64,000 bases of DNA from a candidate division LCP-89 bacterium (GTDB taxonomy: Bacteria; Electryoneota; B3-LCP), in contig JALGVT010000013.1 of NCBI GenBank assembly GCA_025774555.1, forward strand, positions 1-64,000, given 5' to 3'. The notes beneath the pieces are model-generated. The model saw only the letters and a list, made by a program, of their open reading frames with translations, did no database searches and had not been told where the DNA came from. How positions within the stretch are numbered: the stretch's first letter is position 1; each line of letters opens with the position of its first letter. The position numbers and the translations under genes are program-made. Positions 28,632-38,016 of the stretch are shown here, piece after piece.

Positions 28632-30524
28632 TTAATCGCTCTTAAGCGGATATCCGCCCTCTTTCCACACCAGAAAAGGTCCGATTGCGAGCACGTCCAC
28701 GCACCCTTTTCCCAGAGATTGCAGGGCATGCTCGGGAGTCATAACAATTGGCTCTTCATGCGTGTTAAAACTTGTATTTACAAGCAGGGGCAGTCCGGTC
28801 TGCCGCTCGAATTCCTTCAGTATTTTATAATAGGACGAATTGGTTGATTCTTTCACGACCTGCGGGCGTGCCGTACCATCGACGTGTGACACAGCCTGCG
28901 CTTTATCGATCCATTCATTTTCGACGTCGAAGGTGATGGTCATGAAGTAGGACGCATATTCGCCCGACTTGTAATTCTTATACAGTTTCGGCGCGGCCTC
29001 ATGCAGGACACTGGGCGCAAATGGCATAAACTCAGTCCTCTGCAGGCGGTCGTTCAACCAGTCATTGATCGCCGGATCTGTCGGATCTGCCAGAATAGAG
29101 CGATTACCCAACGCTCTCGGTCCGTATTCCATTCTGCCGTTAAACCTGCCAACGACCTTCTTCTTTGCGACAAGCTGTCCTGCTTCCGTTTCAATGTCAT
29201 TGCTCCTGCGCATCTGGTAGGAATGCTTCAACAGCGCTTTCTGAATATCCGACTCGCTGTACTCGGGACCGTAATATACGTCTTCAATGAATTCGGGCTC
29301 ATAGACCTTGTTCTGCTCTTTTAAGTGATCTGACCAGACCAACATAGCGGCTCCGGTGGCGGTGCCTCCATCACCCATGTTCGGATGAATAAATACTGAA
29401 TCCACACCGTCTATTTCAACGACGCGCTGGTTGACCTTCACATTGGCAAAAATGCCTCCCGCGAGAACAACGTCCCTGATGCCTGTCTCTTTAACCCATG
29501 CCTCCGTGAACAGATTGACGTTTTCTTCCAGCAGTGCCTGTGCAGCGGCAGCGATATCTTCCTTATGATAGGTATTTCCACTAAGCCCGGGCGGCGAACT
29601 GATCGGTTTCCCTTTATGGAAACGATATTTGAACGTATCATGCAGGTAATCCAATTGCAGGTTGGAATAATGGCTGCCATAGTAGTCGCCGCGCAGGAAA
29701 TGGATCAGATTCGTTCTCCGTATGTGCATGGGCGACAGTTTTTCAGCTATCGGTGTGCGGAAATCGTGCAGATCATCTGCGATATCAACCATTTGCCGCA
29801 ATTCAGGTTTTAGTTTATCAGGATCTCCATAGGCTGCAAGCCCGGTAATTTTACCTTCGTGACGGTTTCGTTTAAAGCCGAGGTATTTTGTTATGCTGCT
29901 GTAAAATTTGCCGAGGGAATGCCTGTCAAGAACTGAATGCAGACGCTTCAGTTCACCACCTTCGCCTACAAATACAGCCATAGACTGCCCATCGCCGGAT
30001 CCGTCTCCGGTTATGATCAGCGTCCGGTCTTTGCCACCCTGATAGTATGCCGAAGCGGCATGAGCCAGATGATGATCCCGAGTTGAAATATCTTCGGTTG
30101 TAATGCCGCATTCGGCAAGCGCTCTACGATATTTCTTAAGGGCATATTCCCTTCCATCTTGCCAGGGGTCCCCCCCCCTGAAGCGCCGCATGATCTGATC
30201 CCTGATCATCCTCGTGCGGAAGGCAACGTCCTTTTCGTTTGCGGTGTCAAAATCGCCACTGCGGTCTACCACGTAGTCGGTATAATACCGCGGCATTTTG
30301 CTGAGATTTGAGTTAAAGCTAAAAACGACCTTATCGACATGCTGCGGCGATACACCAGCAATGCGTAATACTTCGGTGATTGACTTGTACGGAAAGCCGC
30401 AGTGGTACTTAATACGCGACAACCTCTCTTCAGCGATGGACGCGGCTATTTTTCCATTGACCAGCAAAGTTGCCGTCGCATCATGCAGTATATTCAACCC
30501 CAGAATGACCATGTTTTCCCCCAA
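28632..30524 (-). CDS. Carbamoyltransferase (NodU/CmcH/TobZ family)
   Basis: ILGLNILHDATATLLVNGKIAASIAEERLSRIKYHCGFP...DHHLAHAASAYY...GRMEYGPRALGNRSILADP...NTSFNTHEEPIVMTP. Confidence 0.92.
   Translation of the reverse strand: MGENMVILGLNILHDATATLLVNGKIAASIAEERLSRIKYHCGFPYKSITEVLRIAGVSPQHVDKVVFSFNSNLSKMPRYYTDYVVDRSGDFDTANEKDVAFRTRMIRDQIMRRFRGGDPWQDGREYALKKYRRALAECGITTEDISTRDHHLAHAASAYYQGGKDRTLIITGDGSGDGQSMAVFVGEGGELKRLHSVLDRHSLGKFYSSITKYLGFKRNRHEGKITGLAAYGDPDKLKPELRQMVDIADDLHDFRTPIAEKLSPMHIRRTNLIHFLRGDYYGSHYSNLQLDYLHDTFKYRFHKGKPISSPPGLSGNTYHKEDIAAAAQALLEENVNLFTEAWVKETGIRDVVLAGGIFANVKVNQRVVEIDGVDSVFIHPNMGDGGTATGAAMLVWSDHLKEQNKVYEPEFIEDVYYGPEYSESDIQKALLKHSYQMRRSNDIETEAGQLVAKKKVVGRFNGRMEYGPRALGNRSILADPTDPAINDWLNDRLQRTEFMPFAPSVLHEAAPKLYKNYKSGEYASYFMTITFDVENEWIDKAQAVSHVDGTARPQVVKESTNSSYYKILKEFERQTGLPLLVNTSFNTHEEPIVMTPEHALQSLGKGCVDVLAIGPFLVWKEGGYPLKSD
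30170..30178 (-). repeat. G9 homopolymer (coding strand) inside carbamoyltransferase
   Basis: Plus strand ggggtCCCCCCCCCtgaag; encodes RFRGGDPW. Confidence 0.9.
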
Positions 30525-30613
30525 TAGTCTGCTTTCGCAAGTTTATTCCGGCATTCTATCTTCAAAACGATTTTACCGTTACTACAGTATCTGCTCAGGT
30601 TTAAATGTGAAAC

Positions 30614-32044
30614 CTATACGGTGAAAATTCCGCGTATAACACCCATGCGGTATATTGCCGCTGCCAATACCCAGAATGTGAACGGCAGCGGATAATATAT
30701 CCAGGAATCGATGTAAAACGTCGAAATAACGTATATAAATGTGGAACCGCAGAATCCGAGCGCGACAGATTCCCAGAATTTGTCGTCAATCAATATTAAA
30801 AACCTGCGCACAAAACGATAGACCTGGAGATATAATAGCAAGAACAGTACCATCCCTATAAACCCCAATTCGAGTGTTGTATAAGCATAACCTGAGACAC
30901 TTCCGAAGAGTTTGGGATTCTCAGCAATTAATGAATTAGGGTTCTCAGTGATAGACGTTGGAGTCAGCATCCCCGGTCCCCTGCCGACCAGTTTTTCGAG
31001 CGGCGTCCGTAGTTGTGATGAGACAACTTCAAACGCTTGCAGCCTCCCCATGCCGGAATCAGCCTGCTTGATGCTGTATTCATAGGCATAATCCGGGTTA
31101 AATATCGCTTGAAACGATGGTCCCAACAGACCGGTAGCAGCAATAAATATGATTGCTGCAAACAGAAAGAAAGCGAGCATAATACGTTTGATAAGTGAAC
31201 CGTGCCTTGATAGCGGTGCAAAGATTAACATAAACGGGATAGCTGCGCCAAAAAGGTACACCCCGGCTCGCGCTGAAGCGAAATAGATCGGCGCTAACAG
31301 AGAGATTGCCGCTAAGCCTAGGTACCATCGAAATCCCTGTACGATAGCAAATCCCATGATAAGGCAGAAAACCATCGCCATCAGAGTGGCAGTATAACCA
31401 CCACATGAAAAACCGAGCAGACCACCGGAGAGGTCAGATCTCATTCCCGATGGTTTCGGCGCAACGGTTGAATACCATATAAACTGACAGGTTGAAGCCA
31501 CCACCTGAACGAAAGCGACAGCTATGACGGCGTAGATTATTTTTTTTGTCAGTTTCTCATCAGGCTCAGCCATAACTATCAGTACAAAGAGCAGCGGGAA
31601 GCCGATATGCCTCAGCAGACCCTTGAACGAAGGGTAAACTCCTGAATTACCGGCGGCGATGGATAAAAATCCCAGTGCGATTATGAAAATGAGCACGGCA
31701 TTGACTGGAGTACGAACTGGCAGCATGTTCGCGGTGAAAAAGTACTCCCTGATTAATACCATAAGAATCAAAACGTAACCCAGGTTGATAAGAGGACCCG
31801 GGAGATTGAAATAGTAGATAGCGTAAGAAAGAAAGTAACTGGTAAGACCGATAAAAATAAGAGAATATTGGAATTTAGTCAGCACTGTAAAGAAGATAAT
31901 TGCAGCGAATACCAATAGGAAAATATAATTACTCGTTCCAGTCGCCGCAGTCGAGAGCAAAATTGCCAACGGCGCCAGTAGAAGTAGATAGAAGCACTTT
32001 CTACCAAGATCGGTGACGTTTAAACTTTTAGATCGGGTAATCAT
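30614..32044 (-). CDS. O-antigen ligase/polymerase-like membrane protein (Wzy-like)
   Basis: About 10+ hydrophobic segments, large periplasmic loop, SARAGVYLFGAAIPFML; located inside EPS locus. Confidence 0.7.
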   Translation of the reverse strand: MITRSKSLNVTDLGRKCFYLLLLAPLAILLSTAATGTSNYIFLLVFAAIIFFTVLTKFQYSLIFIGLTSYFLSYAIYYFNLPGPLINLGYVLILMVLIREYFFTANMLPVRTPVNAVLIFIIALGFLSIAAGNSGVYPSFKGLLRHIGFPLLFVLIVMAEPDEKLTKKIIYAVIAVAFVQVVASTCQFIWYSTVAPKPSGMRSDLSGGLLGFSCGGYTATLMAMVFCLIMGFAIVQGFRWYLGLAAISLLAPIYFASARAGVYLFGAAIPFMLIFAPLSRHGSLIKRIMLAFFLFAAIIFIAATGLLGPSFQAIFNPDYAYEYSIKQADSGMGRLQAFEVVSSQLRTPLEKLVGRGPGMLTPTSITENPNSLIAENPKLFGSVSGYAYTTLELGFIGMVLFLLLYLQVYRFVRRFLILIDDKFWESVALGFCGSTFIYVISTFYIDSWIYYPLPFTFWVLAAAIYRMGVIRGIFTV

Positions 32045-33195
32045 AAGCCATATCTAATGTCCACTTCACCTTTAATAACCTTATCAAGGTACTCATTTAA
32101 AACCTTCGCCTGACTCTCCCATGTCAATTCGGTTTCCGCCTTTCGTCTGCCGTTTTTTCTTAGACACTCAAAGCTGCCTTTTGATCGAACAGCCCTGCGA
32201 ATTCCTGAAGCGAATTCCTCTGGCGTCGCTTCTTTTATGTAAAACGCTTCATCGTCCTCGGGCAGAACGGCACGATGCGCTTTCATATCAGTTAATAAGA
32301 CCGGTTTCCCCATCGCCAGATATTCCATCAATTTCAACGGGCTTGACACCCTCCACCAGGCGTGATCCGGCAACGGCACAGCACATAAATCCGCCATCGA
32401 AATCCACCCCGGAATATCTTTATAGGGAACGCCAGGCTGAAGAAGCACCTGCTTCAAGTTTTTCTCATCTACGACGGTTTTCAATTTCTCCCATTGATTG
32501 CCGCCGCCTACGATAATTATACGCAGTTCATCTAAATCTGTCAAATGCTCCGCAGCCAGCGCCAATTCGACCACACCGCGATTTTCATTTATGGACCCAT
32601 GATAGAAAACGATGAATTTACCTTCAAGACCGAGACGCTTGCGTAATCCAGTCCCATCCCCGAGTCTGAAATGATCTATATCAACACCGGAAGTCCAAAC
32701 TGCGATCTGCTGCGGTGAAAACCCGAATTCAGAGCAGATTTCCTCTCGCAGCGGCAGAGTTATCGTCGTGATCCCATCGAACTGTTTCCGGGCATATTTC
32801 AATGAACCGGCATAAATGGAATAACTCTTCCCGCGATCATCTTTAACGGGCACGGTTCTGACGTCGTGAACCAGCTTGCATTTCAACAGACCAAGCTTCC
32901 TCAATACTACAACCCAGCGCGTCAGTTTCGCCGACATCCAATCTGTAATAATAACGTCGGGTTTATGTTTTAAACAGACCAACGGGAGCGTCCAGATCGC
33001 CAACAGACGATATAGACCAATTCGACCCAGCGGCACCGGCAAAGTAACAAAGTAATCCGGATAGCTTGAATCCAGCTTTCCACCGATCAGGCAGAGTGTC
33101 GGATGTCCCCATTTAATGAAGACAGGCGGCATCCCGAACAACCGAGTATTACTCAAAGTTTTTGTTGTGGCAGAATTGACCCAGAGTATCTTCAT
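32041..33195 (-). CDS. Glycosyltransferase family 4
   Basis: KLVHDVRTVP...FIVFYHGSINENRGVVELALAAEHL...LKLMEYLAMGKPVLLTDMKAHR. Confidence 0.82.
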   Translation of the reverse strand: MKILWVNSATTKTLSNTRLFGMPPVFIKWGHPTLCLIGGKLDSSYPDYFVTLPVPLGRIGLYRLLAIWTLPLVCLKHKPDVIITDWMSAKLTRWVVVLRKLGLLKCKLVHDVRTVPVKDDRGKSYSIYAGSLKYARKQFDGITTITLPLREEICSEFGFSPQQIAVWTSGVDIDHFRLGDGTGLRKRLGLEGKFIVFYHGSINENRGVVELALAAEHLTDLDELRIIIVGGGNQWEKLKTVVDEKNLKQVLLQPGVPYKDIPGWISMADLCAVPLPDHAWWRVSSPLKLMEYLAMGKPVLLTDMKAHRAVLPEDDEAFYIKEATPEEFASGIRRAVRSKGSFECLRKNGRRKAETELTWESQAKVLNEYLDKVIKGEVDIRYGL

Positions 33196-34340
33196 CTATC
33201 AATTAATTTTTCAAATAACGAACAATATTGCGGTAATAATACCCTAACGTTATAATGTTCACAGGCAAAGATGCGCGCCCTCTCTCCAACTTCTTCACGC
33301 ATATTCTGATCATGATGAAAACGCCGAGTTATCGCTTCAAGATCATCTACAGATGCAGCGCATCCGCCCAGCTGCTCTCGTTTGATAACGTCATCCGGAT
33401 CGACGCCCATGCTCAATGTAGGAACGCCTCTCGCCCAGGCTTGCTGAAAGGCATTTGGAAAACCCTCAAAATCGCTGGTATTAATGAGTAGCATTGATCC
33501 GGCAATGCGTTTCGCTGCATCGACAGGATCAATAGGACCGATGTATGAAAATTTCTGTATCTCTTTTTCCGCCTTTTCGACGTCCTTTAATATACTCTGA
33601 TTGGGGCATCCGCCAGCCATCACAAAATTAACCGGAAGGTCAGCGCAGCGACCTGCTAATTCTATAAATATTTCCGGTCGTTTAAATTGCTTTATATTAG
33701 ATATCCAGAATATCTCCGGCGGTTCCTTTTTCTCAATAGCAGAGTCCAATTCATCGTTGACAACTATGCTGTTAGGTATTACTATACCGTCCCGCCCGTA
33801 TTGTTCCTTCAACAACTGCAACTGTTCTTCGGTCTGCAGAATTACAACATCCGCTTTAAGAATTCCCCGGTCCTCAATCATCCTATCCAGTGGATGCAGC
33901 AATCTGTCCAGTGGATTTCCCGCATGACCAGAGTTGCGTAGATCCGTATCTTTTATCACGTCCGCCGTAGATGCGGCGGCAAATATAAATGGCTTTTTCA
34001 GACTCCGACAGATGCGTGCAGTTAAGCCGGAATACGGATGCCGTATTCTCTGGTAGAAAATATCCGCTCTGGAAGCTTTCATTGCCTCCCGCAGCCGGGT
34101 ATAATTGAACCAGGCTGAACGCCGTTTATGCTGCGGCAGAGCAATTACATCCATACCATCGAGGTTCTCACGAGCAGGTTTATCGCTGTCTCTCTGTGCT
34201 ATATATGTCGTTTTCCAGCCTTCCCGGCGCAGAGCCTGCGCTATAATCTGAACCTGTCTTTCGGCTCCTCCTATCTGATCGCCGTAGAACGCTTCTAAAA
34301 TGAAAGCTATATGAGGCATCTCATTCCCAACAGTACTCAA
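33192..34340 (-). CDS. Glycosyltransferase family 4
   Basis: FYGDQIGGAERQVQIIAQAL...WISNIKQFKRPEIFIELAGRC...FEGFPNAFQQAWARGVPTLSM. Confidence 0.82.
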   Translation of the reverse strand: MSTVGNEMPHIAFILEAFYGDQIGGAERQVQIIAQALRREGWKTTYIAQRDSDKPARENLDGMDVIALPQHKRRSAWFNYTRLREAMKASRADIFYQRIRHPYSGLTARICRSLKKPFIFAAASTADVIKDTDLRNSGHAGNPLDRLLHPLDRMIEDRGILKADVVILQTEEQLQLLKEQYGRDGIVIPNSIVVNDELDSAIEKKEPPEIFWISNIKQFKRPEIFIELAGRCADLPVNFVMAGGCPNQSILKDVEKAEKEIQKFSYIGPIDPVDAAKRIAGSMLLINTSDFEGFPNAFQQAWARGVPTLSMGVDPDDVIKREQLGGCAASVDDLEAITRRFHHDQNMREEVGERARIFACEHYNVRVLLPQYCSLFEKLIDR

Positions 34341-35616
34341 TCGGTTTCAACGGAACTGAAAAGGATATTTTCCCTGTGTAATCTGCTGGATTTCTCTGCA
34401 TGGAAATCCGTTGATCACCGATAATAAGTTCGCAACTTTCAACATCACCGGTATAAATGGTCAATCCCGACAATTCGGGATGGTCCAAATCACCCACCGA
34501 TTTAAATTCACAGGTGATCGTTACAGCGTTATTCAAGATATTAGACTTCAGCTTCAATCGTCCATTCAATTCAATATAGCGGCATAGTCTTCCTGGAGTG
34601 GTAACCCAGACCTCTCCGTCCCGCGCCCGTTCCGCCAATCTCGACAGCGCTTTATATGCTTCCGCTGAAAACGGTTTATCCGGAGATACTCTCCCCTTCC
34701 CGAGATGCGTATAGAACATCATAGCGCCTCTGACTTCAACAAGCCTGCGTAGTGTCGCCGCTGTCAGGATTTCGGCGAGATTATCTGAACCGTCTTTATC
34801 GAACGATCCAAACCGCAGCATCTGGTAAAGCGTAGCGCCATCCCGCATTTTAACGGGTCTAATCAGGCTGTTACTGATCTGTTGAGGATTAGAAGCTTCT
34901 CCTCCAACGCCGTGTTTCAACAGGCTTTTTAGGGCATTGCGACCGAGATTTACTCCGCTTGTGATCCAGTCACCAGCTTCTAATGACCGTTCCTGACCAA
35001 CTATTTCGGTCAGATCTTTAATCCAGACATAACGGACGCCCGCCTGTCTGGTCAGATCGAAGTGATATTCTAATACTGTGCTTTCATCTCCACGCACGGA
35101 TGATTTCCCGGGAACATCGCCCAGCGAGTCCGACCGTCCGATATTCTGAAAGTTGTGGATATCGCCATGGTTGGTCCAGACCGGCACCTTAAGGTTATAC
35201 TTGTCTAACTCCTCCAGCGCACGTTCGGCATGCTTTCGGTAGAAACCTCCCTTCTGTGAAAAATTACCCCAGGTATGCAGGGTATCGAGGATCTCCGATG
35301 CGATCCCTGCGCGAATTCCGGCTGCGTCCTGACTTGGTCTGAAGGAACTATCCCTGAAATAAGAGAAGGTGTCATCCTGTTCAGGATGCACCGAATAAAA
35401 ATGGAATGAATCACCGACTTCCATTCCCAGCCCAGGTCCGCAGGGGGTATCCCCGACACCATTCAGAATGTTGTGAACCGCTTTCATCTCCGCAAAAGTC
35501 GTGAAGCAGTCCAGGTCATTGCAAAAAGCAAATCCCGCTTTGAAAGGATATGGAAAAGGGCGGATGCTTATAGAGCCTGCGCCTGTGCCAGAGTTCTGTT
35601 TTCCTGCATCCAACAT
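34321..35616 (-). CDS. Uncharacterised protein, possibly polysaccharide deacetylase-like
   Basis: KAGFAFCNDLDCF near N-terminus and PVWTNHGDIHNFQN; weak NodB-like pattern, position in EPS locus. Confidence 0.4.
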   Translation of the reverse strand: MLDAGKQNSGTGAGSISIRPFPYPFKAGFAFCNDLDCFTTFAEMKAVHNILNGVGDTPCGPGLGMEVGDSFHFYSVHPEQDDTFSYFRDSSFRPSQDAAGIRAGIASEILDTLHTWGNFSQKGGFYRKHAERALEELDKYNLKVPVWTNHGDIHNFQNIGRSDSLGDVPGKSSVRGDESTVLEYHFDLTRQAGVRYVWIKDLTEIVGQERSLEAGDWITSGVNLGRNALKSLLKHGVGGEASNPQQISNSLIRPVKMRDGATLYQMLRFGSFDKDGSDNLAEILTAATLRRLVEVRGAMMFYTHLGKGRVSPDKPFSAEAYKALSRLAERARDGEVWVTTPGRLCRYIELNGRLKLKSNILNNAVTITCEFKSVGDLDHPELSGLTIYTGDVESCELIIGDQRISMQRNPADYTGKISFSVPLKPIEYCWE

Positions 35617-35627
35617 GAATGATTACC

Positions 35628-37133
35628 CTATAGGAACCACAATTTCCTGCCGAAATTTTTCTTCAATGAATCGCGTTCGTTTTGATTAAAAGGACTGAAG
35701 GTCTTCGCAATAAGCATGAATACAGTACAGCCGACAGTTCCTACAACGAGTATTGCTGTCAATCCGTCTAAATAACCTCTCAGATATTCTATCAGTCCTA
35801 AAACCACTACGCCCGTAAGCGCCAGCTTCAGAAGCGAAATCCAGGGAAACTTAACTGGTAAATATCTACGTAGAAATACGTACATAAGCACATTTTTAAT
35901 CAAGACTGAAGTCCCTGTAGCCCAGGCGGCTCCAATCGGTCCAAAACGAGGAATCAGGATGAGTGCAGCGGCAATATTATAAACTGCTCCTATCTTGGAA
36001 TAGAGCTGTATCTCCACCTTCTCCGTCGATTGCGCCATCCACGCAATGGGATATGAAAAACAGTTAAGCGTTTCGAAAATCGCTATTAAAGCTAATATAT
36101 TTGCTGCATCTATGTAGCGTTCATCTATAAGCAGTGTGATCTCTTCTCGCAGCCCTATGAGAATGACCAGAACGGGCAGTGTGAGGTAAAATGCCAGTTT
36201 TGTCAGCAGGTTGAAACGACGCTGTAAGAATTCCTGAGTCGGTTCTTCCGTGAACTGCCTGAACAGAATTGTTGATATGATCAGGTGTCCCACTCGCAGC
36301 GGCGTCAGAGCAACCACCATCTCAACAATCCTCGCTGCGAACGAATATATACCTGCGGCTGCCGGATTCAGATAGGCGCTGATGAGGTAGTTATCAATTC
36401 GACGGCTGAGGATCATCCCGCCAACTTCGTTAAAATAACTGAAAGTACCGTACCGTTTGAAGCGTCCAGTAAGTTCTCCAAAACCCTCTGTCTGCGCTGT
36501 TACATTCTCTGGGTATTTCACCTTAATAATAGTCCAGATGAAAAGTATGCTTCCAACTACAGCCGCAGCCGAGAACGCCCATAGGATTCCCAACAGCCCA
36601 TAGCCCAGCGTCAGAGCCAGAAGGTAGAGCAGCGCTCTAAGGATAGAAACAATGACCCGTATAACGTTGCGCCGCCGCTGTAACAGAAAAGTATCCAGGA
36701 TGGTCTGCGAGGTCTGATTAAGTACCATGAACACTAATCCTATGGCAAAGATGGGATAGAGATCTGCAAAATCCGCAGAGTTAAGGAATTCTCCCAGGTA
36801 TTCACGACCGAAAAGACAGATTAGAGCGCCTGTCAATCCGAGCAGAAACTTTGCTGTCAGCGCTCTATAGACCCATTTTCGCAATTCATCAAAGAGACCT
36901 CTCTCGTATAATTCGGGCAGGAAACGTTCAATCAGCGATGGTATTCCAAAAGAAAAAATCACCGCAACTAAGGCGATTGTATCCTGGAACAGGTTGAACA
37001 CTCCGAATTCAGCTACGGGTAGTTTCCGAATAACATATACGGTCACAAAAACCGTGACCAGTTTTTCAAAGAGCAAACCAATATAGTTGTACACTGTGCT
37101 CGCAAACCCTTTTCGGACGTCCTCCTTGATCAC
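35628..37133 (-). CDS. Oligosaccharide flippase (Wzx/MOP family), second copy
   Basis: VYNYIGLLFEKLVTVFVTVYVIRKLPVAEFGVFNLFQDTIALVAVIFSFGIPSLIERFLPE; multi-TM. Confidence 0.82.
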   Translation of the reverse strand: MIKEDVRKGFASTVYNYIGLLFEKLVTVFVTVYVIRKLPVAEFGVFNLFQDTIALVAVIFSFGIPSLIERFLPELYERGLFDELRKWVYRALTAKFLLGLTGALICLFGREYLGEFLNSADFADLYPIFAIGLVFMVLNQTSQTILDTFLLQRRRNVIRVIVSILRALLYLLALTLGYGLLGILWAFSAAAVVGSILFIWTIIKVKYPENVTAQTEGFGELTGRFKRYGTFSYFNEVGGMILSRRIDNYLISAYLNPAAAGIYSFAARIVEMVVALTPLRVGHLIISTILFRQFTEEPTQEFLQRRFNLLTKLAFYLTLPVLVILIGLREEITLLIDERYIDAANILALIAIFETLNCFSYPIAWMAQSTEKVEIQLYSKIGAVYNIAAALILIPRFGPIGAAWATGTSVLIKNVLMYVFLRRYLPVKFPWISLLKLALTGVVVLGLIEYLRGYLDGLTAILVVGTVGCTVFMLIAKTFSPFNQNERDSLKKNFGRKLWFL

Positions 37134-37230
37134 AGGTTATCGCCTCGTATGGTAAATGGTGTAGCGGCGCTGTCTATTGAAGTACAATTGGATAATAAAG
37201 GCGCGTAGATATGAATGCCTCGTGCTTATA

Positions 37231-38010
37231 TCAGATCCTTTGATAGATCCATTCCGGAATATAGAATTTTCTCTGGTTTAATATGACACCGAGCAGGTTT
37301 GGATTTACTTTCTGAAGCTGCTTTTTAGATGAGAGCGCCACTTCCCAGCGCGTCTGCCCGGTGTGCACGACTAAAACCGCGGCTTCAACGTTTTTGGCTA
37401 ACGCTAGAGTCTCAGCGTAGAGTGAGATCGGCGCAGAGTCAATGATTACAAGCTGGAAACGCTGGCTGCATTCGGTCAATATCCCTTTCATCACAAGCGA
37501 TCCCAACAAATCCGCTGGATTGGCGGCGGGCTTACCTGCAGTAATGACCCAGAGATTCTTTCTGGGAGCGCTTTTTAAGACTTGCTCGAGTTGGAATTCA
37601 CCAGTCAGCAGCTCCGTTAACCCGCGCTTCCTGTCCAGATCGAAGAGGCTGTGCAAAGCGGGTCTGCGCAAATTGGCATCGACGAGCAGAACTCCGCCTG
37701 CAATTTCTTCACTGGTGTCAACCGGCAAGCCGTAGAACCTTTCACGCGCCAGCAGCCTTCCCCAGTTGGCGGAGAGTATTGAACTTCCCTCACGCCTGAC
37801 TGAGGATGTAATCAAGACCGATTTAAACGGTTTCTGGGTTCGGATTGCTTCAATGTTTTCCTGGAAGACCTGAAGATCATTTGCCAGTAGGCGGGGTATT
37901 TCTGCTTCCAGAGGATGAGCCTTTTCTTCGGCAGACTCCTCTGGTTCAATTGGGCTTTCATTGCCGCCTTTTTTCTCTGCCCATGCGAAGATGTCTTTGT
38001 AAATGCTCAC
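37231..38010 (-). CDS. CpsD/Wzc-type BY-kinase-like protein with degenerate Walker A
   Basis: FKSVLITSSVRREGSSILSANWGRLLA (no GEGKS), VLLVDANLRRPALHSLF, LVIIDSAPIS. Confidence 0.8.
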   Translation of the reverse strand: MSIYKDIFAWAEKKGGNESPIEPEESAEEKAHPLEAEIPRLLANDLQVFQENIEAIRTQKPFKSVLITSSVRREGSSILSANWGRLLARERFYGLPVDTSEEIAGGVLLVDANLRRPALHSLFDLDRKRGLTELLTGEFQLEQVLKSAPRKNLWVITAGKPAANPADLLGSLVMKGILTECSQRFQLVIIDSAPISLYAETLALAKNVEAAVLVVHTGQTRWEVALSSKKQLQKVNPNLLGVILNQRKFYIPEWIYQRI

Positions 38011-38016
38011 TTTGTC

